A stretch of 28,393 nt of DNA from Phallusia fumigata (Eukaryota; Chordata; Ascidiacea; Phlebobranchia; Ascidiidae): assembly GCA_008931825.1 (NCBI GenBank), contig QXVZ01010439.1, positions 1 to 28,393 on the forward strand. The letters run 5' to 3'. How positions within the stretch are numbered: position 1 is the first letter of the stretch; each line of letters starts with the position of its first letter. A program made the translations under genes and the position numbers. Under the pieces are notes generated by a model. The model saw nothing but the letters and a program-made list of their open reading frames with translations. It had not been told where the DNA came from and did not search any database. This document shows positions 19,801 to 28,393 of the stretch, piece after piece.

Positions 19801-22800
19801 TTTAACGTTTAAAAAGCAAAACAAAATGTGAAAATACAAAATTTAAAACATGTTTGCTACTTGTTGAAAGTAATGAAAAACCTACACATAACTAAGAACA
19901 CAACAGTTTTCTCTTAATACCCCAACAGCAAACCCCACAAACCTGCAGTAGTGTGTTGGGCAACTCCGGAGTGCTTCCAGTAAGTACAGGATTGTTCATC
20001 GGCCCATCATGAGAAACCATTGATCTTGGGTTGTTCAAAAACTGTTGTCCGCTACCATTAGGTGGTGACACAGACTCCACAGATTGTTCCCGCTGTCGAC
20101 TACGTGGATATGGGCCATTGGGTGCTTGTCCAATCGAATCTTGGAATGGGTGGGATCGTGTGTAGTAAAGAGGGGTATGTTGCTGGGGGTATTGCGCATA
20201 TGGGGGCCCATTTGCCACCTGGTGGAGCAACTCTTGTGGTGAGTAGATCATCGAATGAGGACGAGGCTTGACCTGGGGTTGACCCATGTCTGTTGAAAAA
20301 GCAGTAGCTTAAGAAAAATACTTCTTGCAAGTACGTTTGGTATGAAAATGACCCAGATTAAAAAAGAGATCGAAGCGCATTGCTACAAAATTATTCACTG
20401 CATGAAAAATTGGAATGTCACTTTGTCCCATTACGAAACAGCCACAGAATCCAACAGAGATTGATTAATAAACCCTAGGTCCAATCCAGAAATCACTTAC
20501 TCGGATGTTGGTGATTGGATGATTGATTGCCATGGATGATGGATGGGTTGTTTTCGAGGTAGCTGCTATATCTGCGGCGTTGTTGAGTTGCAATGTCATA
20601 ATCAGGTGAATGACGATAAATTGGAACGCCAACACGACCCAGACCAGGGGCAAGACGGCGATCCGAACTGTTGATGCTGAGGTTACTGTGGGAGAAATAC
20701 AAGAAGTTACTAAGGTCAGACTTTGGTGAGCTACTGTAGGGCCAAAGCATTAGAAGAAGTTACATTGGGGAAAGTATTGAGGTTACTATGGGTGAAATGC
20801 AAAAGGTTGGTATGGAACTTGGACAAGGCCAGGCCAGGCGACAGACAACAAAGTTCACCATGGCGCAACACTGTTGTGGTTACTTCAAGTAAATACTGAG
20901 GTTACTAAAGGTCAATGCTTTTGGGGTTTCTACCATTTAAACACAACCAACGCATGGGTCAATGATAAAATTTTGGTGTTGGCTACTGTCAGAATAACAG
21001 AATAAAACTTGCAGATTACAGCGTTTGTAGGTTAGGGTATTTCCAGCCATATATAAAGTTACTGCTGGTCAAACAATTAAGTTACTAATTAACAAATGCA
21101 GAAACATGGAACATAAACCATAAACAATCTACCCACCTGGTGGCAGGAGAGGGCCGGCCAATTTGAGACTGTGACAAAGAGTTGATGCTTGGTGAACTGT
21201 ACATACTTCCTCCCACAATGTAACCATTTGAGTGTCTGAAAGTTTGTTTAAAATGTGAATGCAGAACATTTTGGCACAGGAATTTTTAAAATGTGGTTGC
21301 ATCATTTTTTTAAATTCTAAAATTTTAATTCTTTAAATGCAGAAGAAAGTATTTAACTTTTGCATTTTCTAATTTGATTTATGTTTAAAAATAAAGAATA
21401 TTAACTTAAATCCAGCAAAATTCTGAAACAAAGTGAAGTGAAACTGACCCGATTTCTGGCTGGCCAAACTGGTTGAGACTGGTTTGCGACACAAACGCTT
21501 GCTCATCACTTGTTTCTGATGAATAAAACTGACTTCCATACATCTGAAGGTTCTCTGTAAGCAAAAATCAACGCATGAATCTAGTTCAGTCGCCCCAACC
21601 TTTTTAAGCCATGGACCTTCGAAATATAACCAGTCTACAGACCCCGCATAATAGGGCTCCCCTTGACCTGTTTTTGAACCCAATGGGAGCCAAGTTAGGG
21701 GGGGGGGTTATGTGGTCGAAGTTTAAGCTGCTTCATGTTAATTATGCAACATTGAATACCAGCAGTAACAAACATGGCCAACTTATTTATTAGATTAATT
21801 GCAACTACAAAACCGGAAAATGAAGGCTGTAGTGTTGGACCTAAGAACTTTCGTAGGGATGTAAGAAAGAAACTTGCTTTACCTTGTGAGGAAACAAATT
21901 CAGCACTTCTGCCTGCATGAACAGGAACGACTTGCTCTGTGCCTTCATTCTCACTCTATCACATAAGTAGAATTTGTTTGCATGTAAGTAATTATCTTTT
22001 TTCATGCTTTTGTTCATTTATTGACAAAACCCAGCCAAATCCGAAATTGAAACTTTAGTCTCCTAAACTAAACCATCAGATATTTGCAGCATAATAAAAC
22101 AACTTTTAAATATCCGAAATCATCACATACACAAACTGAACAGGGTATATTTTTCCTTTGGAATCTTTTAGTTGTAAGTATACAGTCAAATAAATTTCGA
22201 AGGCAAGACCAAATTTTGCCGACATACGCTCTGGAGTGAAAATAACAACTTGATACCCAGATACAGTGTCTTGGCTTTATATGGGTGTGTATGGATACAA
22301 CAAACCATAGCAGAGACTTAAACTATCCAAAGTTTAAATTTGGACTTTAATCTGTGTCAATTTCCAAACTGCTTGCAATAAAGGTATCAGTTTTGCAATT
22401 AAACAACCTTTACAGCTAAGAATTTGACAAGCTTTTCCCAGAAATCTGATTAAAGGAAACTCCAATGTTGTGGAATTAAAAGCTTATAAGCATTGCACAG
22501 TCTAACTTGGTGGAATAGCCCAGGGCATGAGGTTGAGATACTAACAAATTTACCATGTCTTGGTGTCGCCGTAATGTCGGTCGTCTTTGGATCAACGATG
22601 TGATTTCAACAGGCATTTTTCGTCTGCAAAAAATGTTTGATGATAATCTAAAATTTTTTGCTAAGTAAACTGTTTGCTTAGTTATCTACCCGACTTGTTG
22701 TGATTTAAACATAAAAGTAAAATCGGTAGCTGCAAAAACATTATTGGACAACGTACTTCTCAAGTTTTTGTTTCAAAAAATGATTTATTTCAACCATAAA

Positions 22801-24947
22801 TATGAGGCAGCTTTGATAAAATGTTTTTATAGTGTGATGTACATTTGGAGGTTGCTCTACAGCCAATCTCTACAACAAGCTAAACAGAATCCACTCTTAC
22901 AGTGAAACTAGTACTAATTGCCAGTGAGAGTTACAAAATCAACAAATGACGTAGATCGGGAGCTTCACATTCCACTTTATTAATCACATACAACAAAATT
23001 GTTGGGTACAGGCACAACAACTAGGTGTAGTTATCAAACTTGAACATGAAGCTCTGTATTTCCTAACAACATCAAAAATAGTTAAGCTACATTTACATTT
23101 TCCAACAACTTTTTACAGGTATTTCATTTTAAAGAGACGGCATATATATTTCTATATATATATGTAGTGTTAGTAGTTGCATAATGCCGAAGGCCTTAAA
23201 TTTTTCGGTGTTCGTGTGATTGTTCTTAGTTTCATTTAAATATTGACACAAACTAGCTGAATTATATATTCAAATTTTCAATTCATCTCACTTACTGTGT
23301 GGATGCAAATATGTGTAGTTTCATACAAATACTAGCTTGGGCCTATAATTGATACAATCCAAAAACTTTTAGCAAATCCAAACAATAGGATTACAAGGAA
23401 ATGACTTTTGGCCTGGGAGAGGTATTACAGCAAGTAATACCATGGGAATTGATGGGCATTAACACAAAGTGCTTTTACACACAAGGGAATAATANTTGAC
23501 AGTAAGTGGTTTTGATGTTTTTAAAAGAGTCCTTACTGAATCTAATTAAACAGACTTCTAAAAGGCATTTTTTGAAACAACTTTTAAGATAAAAAAACTC
23601 AACTCATACATCAAATGACTCTCTCTTTTACAGTTGTTTAGCTTTTTGAAATTGCCACACCAGGGCACCAATAATAGAAAAGGATTTTGTGGTGGGTAAT
23701 GTAAAAAACTAGCATGTGCAACAAAATTTTTGGAAACCCTTATTACACACTGACACAGGACTAAACAAATTGGTAAAGAGAAACTCTTTTAACACTTCCT
23801 CTTTCACAGGAAGTCATACAGCTTCAACAACTTCTATGTTTCCTGGTGCAATTTAAACAAAATATATTACCAGCATTGAGGAATAATCTATTTTTACCTT
23901 ATACACCAGTCAGCTATCATTTTTCTGTTACACAACTGACCAGATTGATAACAACTCAAATTTTACCATAAGCTTTGTAGTGAACAAAATAACAAAAGTA
24001 TATTTTTTTGATATTCACCTTGTAATACATAGCTGGCTAATTCAACAGCTTCATTGATATTACATTTTAGGCTTCCATTGATAACATTGTTTTTCATTTG
24101 AAGGTAATAAAGATACCTGTGAATACATTAAGTTCAAAAATGTGGTTTGGGAATATGTTAATATTTCAAATAACTCATCATTAAAGCTAACAACACAATA
24201 TTTCATATTCTCCAAATTTTCTACAGCTGCTATCAAGCAGTTACTTATAAAATACTTAAAATTATAACCAAAAACAACAATTCAAGACATTTATTGTGAG
24301 ATTGTTATAGCTGCTTGGCATACATCACAACACACCTTGCAATTTCTTGCTGTAAGCGATCTATATTTGCAATGTAAAACATGATTCCAAAGAAAAGATT
24401 TGGGTCTTGTGCATTTTTGTCAACTTGTTTCTTTAAGGGTTTATCCAACTCAACCCAACGCTCTTTGGAAAGTTTATTGACATATTTTAAACCAAAGTAA
24501 CGAGTCTGAAAAAGATAAATAATTTGTTTATGAATCAGTGATTGGCTACTAACCACAAATTATTAAACTGCTGTGTGAACTAAATTTGAAACAAACACAT
24601 TTAAAAAAATGAATAACGTTTACAACTGTTAACAGTAGGAATGCTACACAAACTAGTTGTTCAGAAAAAAATTTTCACAAAAAAATTTGGTTGCACAAAC
24701 CTCTCGCAGTTCGAGTTTTTGTGCAACTGCATTCAAACAATCGCTTCCAGTGTTTTCAACTGTCAGGGTGCATTCCATCACTGAATTGTCAAGCAGTTGC
24801 ACTCGAATCTATGACAAACAAGTTATATCAACAACATATGTAATACAGTTAAAGTTGGAGCAAATTGTCCAAAAAACTTACCAGAAATGAATTTTTGTGT
24901 GATAGTATGTACCTCCCTGTCCTCTTCAGTTTTATTCCAAACGGCAT
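14696..24947 (-). CDS. PTPN14/21: FERM-domain protein tyrosine phosphatase, PTPN14/PTPN21 group
   Basis: Non-receptor, cortex- and junction-associated phosphatase-like scaffold. Exons (minus): 24882-24947, 24701-24808, 24336-24505, 24019-24116, gap, 22554-22623, 21883-21955, 21449-21554, 21137-21235, 20501-20685, 19943-20289, 19476-19715, 18755-18829, 18403-18559, 18239-18279, 17948-18089, 17503-17745, 17339-17387, 17083-17209, 16685-16873, 16256-16384, 15865-15951, 15434-15602, 15022-15179, 14696-14824. Apart from the gap, all phases agree. It starts [13 protein letters not shown] and ends [16 protein letters not shown], both hallmarks of this pair of paralogues. About 1,085 residues are found, against about 1,190 in vertebrate PTPN14, but the later part of FERM F2 and all of F3 are missing here. 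Exon 24019-24116 leaves phase 1 while 22554-22623 needs phase 2, so at least one exon is absent from this list. A 40-base candidate (22690-22729) would restore the phase but not the domain. Confidence 0.92.
16588..16640. repeat. Possible short interspersed repeat remnant
   Basis: Sequence of the kind GGAATTCCTCCCCGGTTGGGAACCACTGG lies in a phosphatase intron. GGTTGGGAACCACTG is a string often seen at the edge of dispersed repeats. Recognition is from general memory only. Confidence 0.25.
19070..19417 (+). mobile_element. Fragment of a LINE-type retrotransposon (reverse transcriptase 3' end)
   Basis: It lies in an intron of the phosphatase gene, opposite to its transcription. Two overlapping frames read LYGMETV, then [19 protein letters not shown], then [25 protein letters not shown] and [11 protein letters not shown]-stop. 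The pattern LRWFGHVxRR ... RRWxDxIxxDLKxxG ... DRxxWR is the usual C-terminal end of non-LTR retrotransposon polymerases. A frame change near 19260-19280 and the missing 5' part show that it is dead. Confidence 0.75.
20679..21085. repeat. Dispersed degenerate GAGGTTACT-type repeats
   Basis: Variants of (G/A)AGTTACT or GAGGTTACT followed by a GG(T/G)(C/G)A-like tail occur near 20679, 20704, 20757, 20778, 20899, 21055 and 21081. The first overlaps the acceptor of exon 20501-20685. They look like decayed copies of the exon-intron border, spread through the neighbouring intron. Confidence 0.4.
21590..21740. repeat. Likely dispersed repeat with a G10 run
   Basis: A segment with CCCCAACCTTTTTAAGCCATGG, then CCCCGCATAATAGGGCTCCCC and a run of ten G (21698-21707), in an intron of the phosphatase gene. 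Its composition differs from the AT-rich intron and suggests an inserted repeat. I see no coding capacity or target-site duplication. Confidence 0.35.
22690..22729 (-). other. Possible 40-base exon of the phosphatase gene
   Basis: It is bounded by TTTTTGCAG and GTAGAT on the minus strand, enters in phase 1 and leaves in phase 2, exactly what is needed to link exon 24019-24116 to exon 22554-22623. It would encode about 13 residues ([12 protein letters not shown]) without FERM resemblance. It may be chance. Confidence 0.25.
22730..24018 (-). other. Intron region where the FERM F2-F3 exons should lie
   Basis: About 1.3 kb of AT-rich DNA with an N at 23495. I found no frame resembling the rest of FERM F2 or the F3 lobe on either strand. 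The exons are probably lost in the unsequenced gap. A small ATAT microsatellite is at 23144-23164. Confidence 0.5.
24019..24947 (-). other. FERM domain part of the phosphatase (F1 and start of F2)
   Basis: Four exons give the FERM F1 lobe and the first helices of F2: [18 protein letters not shown], then [41 protein letters not shown], and across the next intron [12 protein letters not shown] with [19 protein letters not shown] domains bind membrane lipids and the tails of membrane proteins. The start ATG (24945-24947) was chosen because MPFGIKLKR matches the family start. An in-frame ATG lies 10 codons upstream. Confidence 0.9.
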
Positions 24948-26497
24948 TATGACCGTATTGATCGCTTTATCCAGCATTGGATATTAAAACTTGGTTAAAA
25001 TGCACACTATGTACAGAAAATTAAACTCCTAAAACATACTTAAACAAAAAAAACTGTGAAAGGTAATGCTGGTTAAGCTAGCAGTGGCTCTAAAAATAAC
25101 AGCTAAAAGATCTTTACAAAAAGAAAAGGGGAGAAATTGTTTATATTTTTGTAAAACTCAGCTCCCAAAATTGAGCTGAATTATGTATTACTTGTTATGA
25201 TTTGAAACATTGACTTGACAGAACACGGGAACTGGGGTTTTCACTTTTCACCTTGTCAGTGAATTCCAAGTTAAATTTTTTGGCTTTACATAATCTGGCA
25301 GTGTTGCATAAAATTATCTAGCCTAAATCTATCTGTGACAACTATTTAACTGGACATTTTACCTAAATGCAGTCCGACCTGTTCCCCTGGGCCTGCTGTG
25401 ATTATGAAATTCTTTGAGGGACATTATTGAACTCAAAATAAAATTTAGAAAAACACTTGACAAAAAGCAATATAAAATGCACCACATTGTGCTGGTGTTA
25501 TTATCAAAATACAATGGCCAAATAAGGTGAAAATTAAGGGCACCATAATAAACAATAATAAAGTAAAACATTCCGATTTTAGTTTGAGCAACACAAACAC
25601 AACATTGAAACTGCAAATATTTCACGAATTCATGTTTAATACACAAAGACGCTAAACTAAAAATAGCACACACTGACTGAACTTGAATAACGCATTAGCT
25701 GCCAATGAAAAGAGCAATTTCAACGAAGCTTGTTAATTTTTCAGTTTTGTCAAGACACTCTTCGAAAAAACTTTGCCAAAAGTGTTGTTTTCCAACGAGC
25801 TGTCCTAAATCGAGTCAAGTAACATCGGATGATGGCAGCGTATAGGATACGAAGATGTTGAGAAACGCCACCACTGCTCTGGCGGATGAATATTTAGCGG
25901 AATGTGAGGAATTCGAGATTTCTACTTCCACTTTTCTTTCAAGAGCGACACCAAACGGACAATTTTATTTGCTACTTTTGACACTTAATGTCGCTGACTA
26001 GACACTGCTTTTTAGGCGCTTGGCCGAATATCTTGAGGCGCTCGACCAAAAAACAGGCTTCAAAAAGCTGATCGGGATTGGTCCCCGGGATCGTCCTGGG
26101 TTTGAACACCGTAAAAATAAACTAATTAATCTCAAAAAAAAGTCCTAATGGTCTGCACTTGACCTAAATGTGGACGGGACTCGATAAAGAATTTTCGCCC
26201 GACAAACGATTTCGTCACGTGGCTAAGGATATTAGCACTCGCAAGACTGGATTGTAACAAGCGTTGAATTAGAGCAAACAAGTAAAACTACTTTTTATCC
26301 ATTGCAACTTACAACTAAATTAATAGTGCCACAGAACTTGTATGCAGTGAATACTTTTGCACCACTATGAGAAAATATTTTTTTGCAGCGGTGATAACAT
26401 CAGCGATTGCTGAAAAATTTGCATTGCAGTGATTCACTATACACAGTTACATTTATATTTGAGCTACGTTTAATGTCCGGTTTCTTGCGTTTCTTAC
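24948..26497. other. Upstream region of the phosphatase gene
   Basis: About 1.5 kb before the phosphatase start with no convincing gene. It probably holds the promoter and 5' UTR. TTTTAG followed by GAG near 25015 (minus strand) could be a 5' UTR acceptor or trans-splice site. Confidence 0.35.
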
Positions 26498-26764
26498 TTA
26501 CAATTTGATCCAGTTTTGTTCGAACTCCATCGATCGTGCTATTGTGCCACAGATTTTTTTCGTTGATGCTAGCAAACGTCCGATTTCAACAAACTCAAGA
26601 GTACAATATATTTTATTTTCACGCATAAAATTCGTGAGCTCAATGTACATAAAAACGATAAATCGTTGCGGATTTTTCGTCCAACGTCGAAACTGATTGC
26701 AATATTTCACTGCGTAATATTTTGAATGAAACTCTGATGCTTGATCTGGGTCGATAAAAAACAT
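26498..26764 (-). CDS. Short intronless ORF with faint FERM-like resemblance
   Basis: ATG at 26762-26764, TAA at 26498-26500, 88 residues. The product starts MFFIDPDQASEF. SKYYAVKYCNQFRRW and KNPQRFIVFMYIELTNFMREN resemble, in order, [17 protein letters not shown] and [25 protein letters not shown] of the phosphatase FERM domain 2 kb downstream on the same strand. YCTLEFVEIGRLLAS then resembles [15 protein letters not shown]. If real, it is a shrunken, intronless FERM relative. The match is by eye and could be chance. ATTGTAAGT at its end is also a good splice donor, so it may instead be a first exon. No other family is recognised. Confidence 0.35.
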   Translation of the reverse strand: MFFIDPDQASEFHSKYYAVKYCNQFRRWTKNPQRFIVFMYIELTNFMRENKIYCTLEFVEIGRLLASTKKICGTIARSMEFEQNWIKL

Positions 26765-26936
26765 TTCTGCCACAATGCATGATTTTGGGCTGGAATGCTA
26801 AAAGTGTTTGACTAGAGACTCCATTTAGAAAGCAGAGACAAAAAAAATCGGCAAAGCATTAACTGGGCCAAAACAAGAAAACATTGTGTAGAGACAGAAA
26901 CACAATTGCACCAATAAACAAAACAAACAGTGGTTG

Positions 26937-27091
26937 CTACGTAATATCCAAATGCAAATACTGGGCGACGGTTGCTGTGATCACTTTTGTAACGTCCTCA
27001 ATCGTGTTTCTGTCCAGAATATCAGCGTTGTCCGCTAGTGTGTGCCATTGAGTCGGAAAAGGGACAGAAATCAGGTGCAATATTGGTACAC
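26937..27091 (-). CDS. QPCT: Glutaminyl-peptide cyclotransferase, last exon
   Basis: Secretory-pathway zinc enzyme that turns N-terminal Gln (or Glu) of peptides into pyroglutamate. This is the 3' terminal exon, entered in phase 1 after TGTCACAG, with the stop at 26937-26939. It reads GVPILHLISVPFPTQWHTLADN and ends VAQYLHLDIT. This matches the C-terminus of animal QPCT/QPCTL (GVPVLHLI, PFP, WHTMDDN, YLHL), including the His of WHT that binds zinc in the family. The remaining exons lie to the right, beyond the intron and repeats and outside the window. QPCT and QPCTL cannot be told apart here. Confidence 0.88.
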
Positions 27092-27889
27092 CTGTGACAT
27101 AAAAAGTAGCTTAAGCGCCAAGGGAATCTTAACTTAAAGAAAAGCGAGAGCCAAAAAAAGTTTAAAATTCAGTTTTGATTTGAAATTCCTTTTCCGGCCT
27201 CTATTTATTGCTCAAACGGTTTCAAAACTAATACTAACAACGTAACCAACGGCATAAAGCTGCGTTACCGGCTTATGGCATAGTTAATCTTTGCCTGTTT
27301 ACACGCACGACTTTATCCACTTGTTACGGATTCCTTAATCGGCTTTGCACAGTTAACTTGCCGTATAAGTTTTAGCACTTCAGCGTTTACTTGCAAAGTG
27401 GACATATCTTTAAATTTTAAAGTTATTGCAAAACAACACACTTTTTTTTGTCAAAAATATACTGGCCCTCAAAAGCGCCATGATTTATTCATCAACTCTT
27501 TTCATACGTGGGTGCTCCTAACGGCCTTGTATGGTGCGGTATTATTGTTATTGTTTTATTTATACATGTGTATTTGTATTTTACTGCGCTTTGTTGTATT
27601 TTTTTGTCAATTCTGAGGAAACTTGCGCATAACACCTGCCGAGCGGAATTGTCTACAACTAGAAGGGTGGCGTTCACCATATTGCCATTCCATATACACT
27701 ATTACCCCATTTAAAAATGCATATATATTCACCATGTCATTTCACGTTGGGTNTAAAAATGCATATATATTCACCATGTCATTTCACGTTGGGTCCCATA
27801 GTTACTTAGGCTTTTTATATCATGATTGTCTCTGCAGGCAGAAACGCATGGGTCCCCACACATGGAAAGTTGTAGAATATATGTATGGT
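27092..27889 (-). other. Intron or flank upstream of the QPCT last exon
   Basis: I find no further QPCT exon here on the minus strand. The plus-strand open frames at 27398-27714 have no coding character. The piece 27460-27540 (CTGGCCCTCAAAAGCGCCATG ... GGTGCTCCTAACGGCC) differs in composition and may be a dispersed repeat. Confidence 0.4.
27712..27794. repeat. Exact 41-base repeat on both sides of an N (unmerged contig overlap)
   Basis: 27712-27752 and 27754-27794 are identical, with one N between. This is a contig overlap that was not collapsed, not a biological tandem repeat. Confidence 0.85.
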
Positions 27890-28393
27890 ACAATTTTACC
27901 CATGTTAGGGGGGTAGTGGGGCAACTGGTAAGGCATCGGGGTAAACACACATCAATTATAGCACCACAATGACATGTTCTACAAACTGTCTAAATTTCAT
28001 CCAATTCAGAAAATGTTTAACAATTTGAACCATTTTAGGGGGCTAGTGGGGTAATTGCTGGGGTTATGGGATAAAACACAATAATTATTGCACAACATTG
28101 ACATGTTCTACAAACTGTCCAAATTTCATCTAATTCGGAGATTGTTTGACACTTTCACGCATTTTAGGGGGGTAGTGGGTAACTGCTGGGGATATGGGGT
28201 AAAACACATCAATTATTGCACCACAATGACATGTTCTACAAACTGTCCGAATTTCATCCAATTCAGAGATTGTTTAACAATTTGACCCATATTAGGGGGC
28301 GAGTGGGGTAACTGCTGGGGATATGGGGTAAAACACATCAATTATTGCACCACAATGACATGTTCTACAAACTGTCCGAATTTCATCCAATTC
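27890..28393. repeat. Tandem repeat, unit about 129 bases, nearly four copies
   Basis: GACATGTTCTACAAACTGTC recurs at 27971, 28100, 28228 and 28357, giving spacings of 129, 128 and 129. Each unit has a G-rich part (TTAGGGGGGTAGTGGGG ... GGGGTAAAACACA) and an AT-rich part. Later units are more alike than earlier ones. The array runs off the right edge. It is a satellite-like repeat near the QPCT gene. Confidence 0.9.

Larger units (their letters stand above)
17083..22623 (-). other. Long low-complexity linker of the phosphatase with PPxY motif
   Basis: Fourteen exons encode a Ser/Pro/Gln-rich, probably disordered linker between FERM and phosphatase domains. Family landmarks: [16 protein letters not shown] (20501-20685), like the YRPxPDY motif of PTPN14, and [12 protein letters not shown] (21137-21235). 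[10 protein letters not shown] (17503-17745) is a PPxY motif of the type by which PTPN14 binds WW domains of YAP and relatives. A Gln/His tract (18050-18089, [13 protein letters not shown]) comes from a CAG/CAA repeat and may vary in length. RRSSSPVK in 17083-17209 is a plausible basophilic-kinase or 14-3-3-type site. Confidence 0.8.

Noticed and set aside
26040-26110. Possible RNA polymerase III B-box (GGTTTGAACACC)
   Set aside because: It departs from the consensus and has no A-box at a proper distance.
1-28393. CRISPR arrays, bacterial operons, integrases or phage genes
   Set aside because: All recognised genes are intron-containing animal genes and the repeats found lack CRISPR-like spacing.

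Overview
The window looks like eukaryotic, animal nuclear DNA, most probably from a tunicate of the Ciona type. It is AT-rich, with many short GT-AG introns and compact genes, and every recognisable protein is of animal type. The genus is an inference. Single N characters at 7188, 9820, 23495 and 27753 look like contig joins. At two of them (7188, 27753) the sequence on both sides is the same, as expected when overlapping or allelic contigs were placed side by side without merging.

Layout from left to right. (1) 1-1709, minus: the 5' end of an SLC26-type anion transporter gene (three exons, continuing off the left edge), with a decayed copy of its first exon at 15-115. (2) 1710-4678: a region between divergent genes, holding one small ORF with a good start context (2537-2701) and one ATG-less open stretch (3521-3694). 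(3) 4679-9716, plus: a LIM-homeobox gene of the Lhx1/Lhx5 (Lim1) group, six exons; the two homeobox exons are present twice around the N at 7188. (4) 9753-11609: no gene seen; a 17-G run and a short direct repeat. (5) 11610-13351, minus: an unrecognised multi-exon gene whose five exons all begin and end in phase 1, with Gly/Asn-rich repeats and an LRR-like last exon; one intron holds a 98-base near-perfect hairpin. (6) 14696-24947, minus: a FERM protein tyrosine phosphatase of the PTPN14/PTPN21 (Pez/PTPD1) group, with 24 exons found. The exons for the rest of the FERM domain are not seen and fall around the N at 23495. A retrotransposon (LINE) fragment lies in one intron. (7) 26498-26764, minus: a short intronless ORF with faint FERM-like resemblance. 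(8) 26937-27091, minus: the last exon of glutaminyl-peptide cyclotransferase (QPCT). (9) 27890-28393: a tandem repeat with a unit of about 129 bases, running off the right edge.

The genes do not form one pathway: an anion transporter, a developmental transcription factor, a phosphatase-like scaffold (PPxY motif, the kind that binds YAP-type WW domains) and a secretory-pathway enzyme. The most notable observations are the possible double homeobox (probably an assembly artefact), the degenerate catalytic residues of the phosphatase, the odd LIM2/GC-AG splice of Lhx1/5, the hairpin at 12020-12117 that pairs better as RNA in the sense of its host gene, and the unrecognised phase-1 exon gene.
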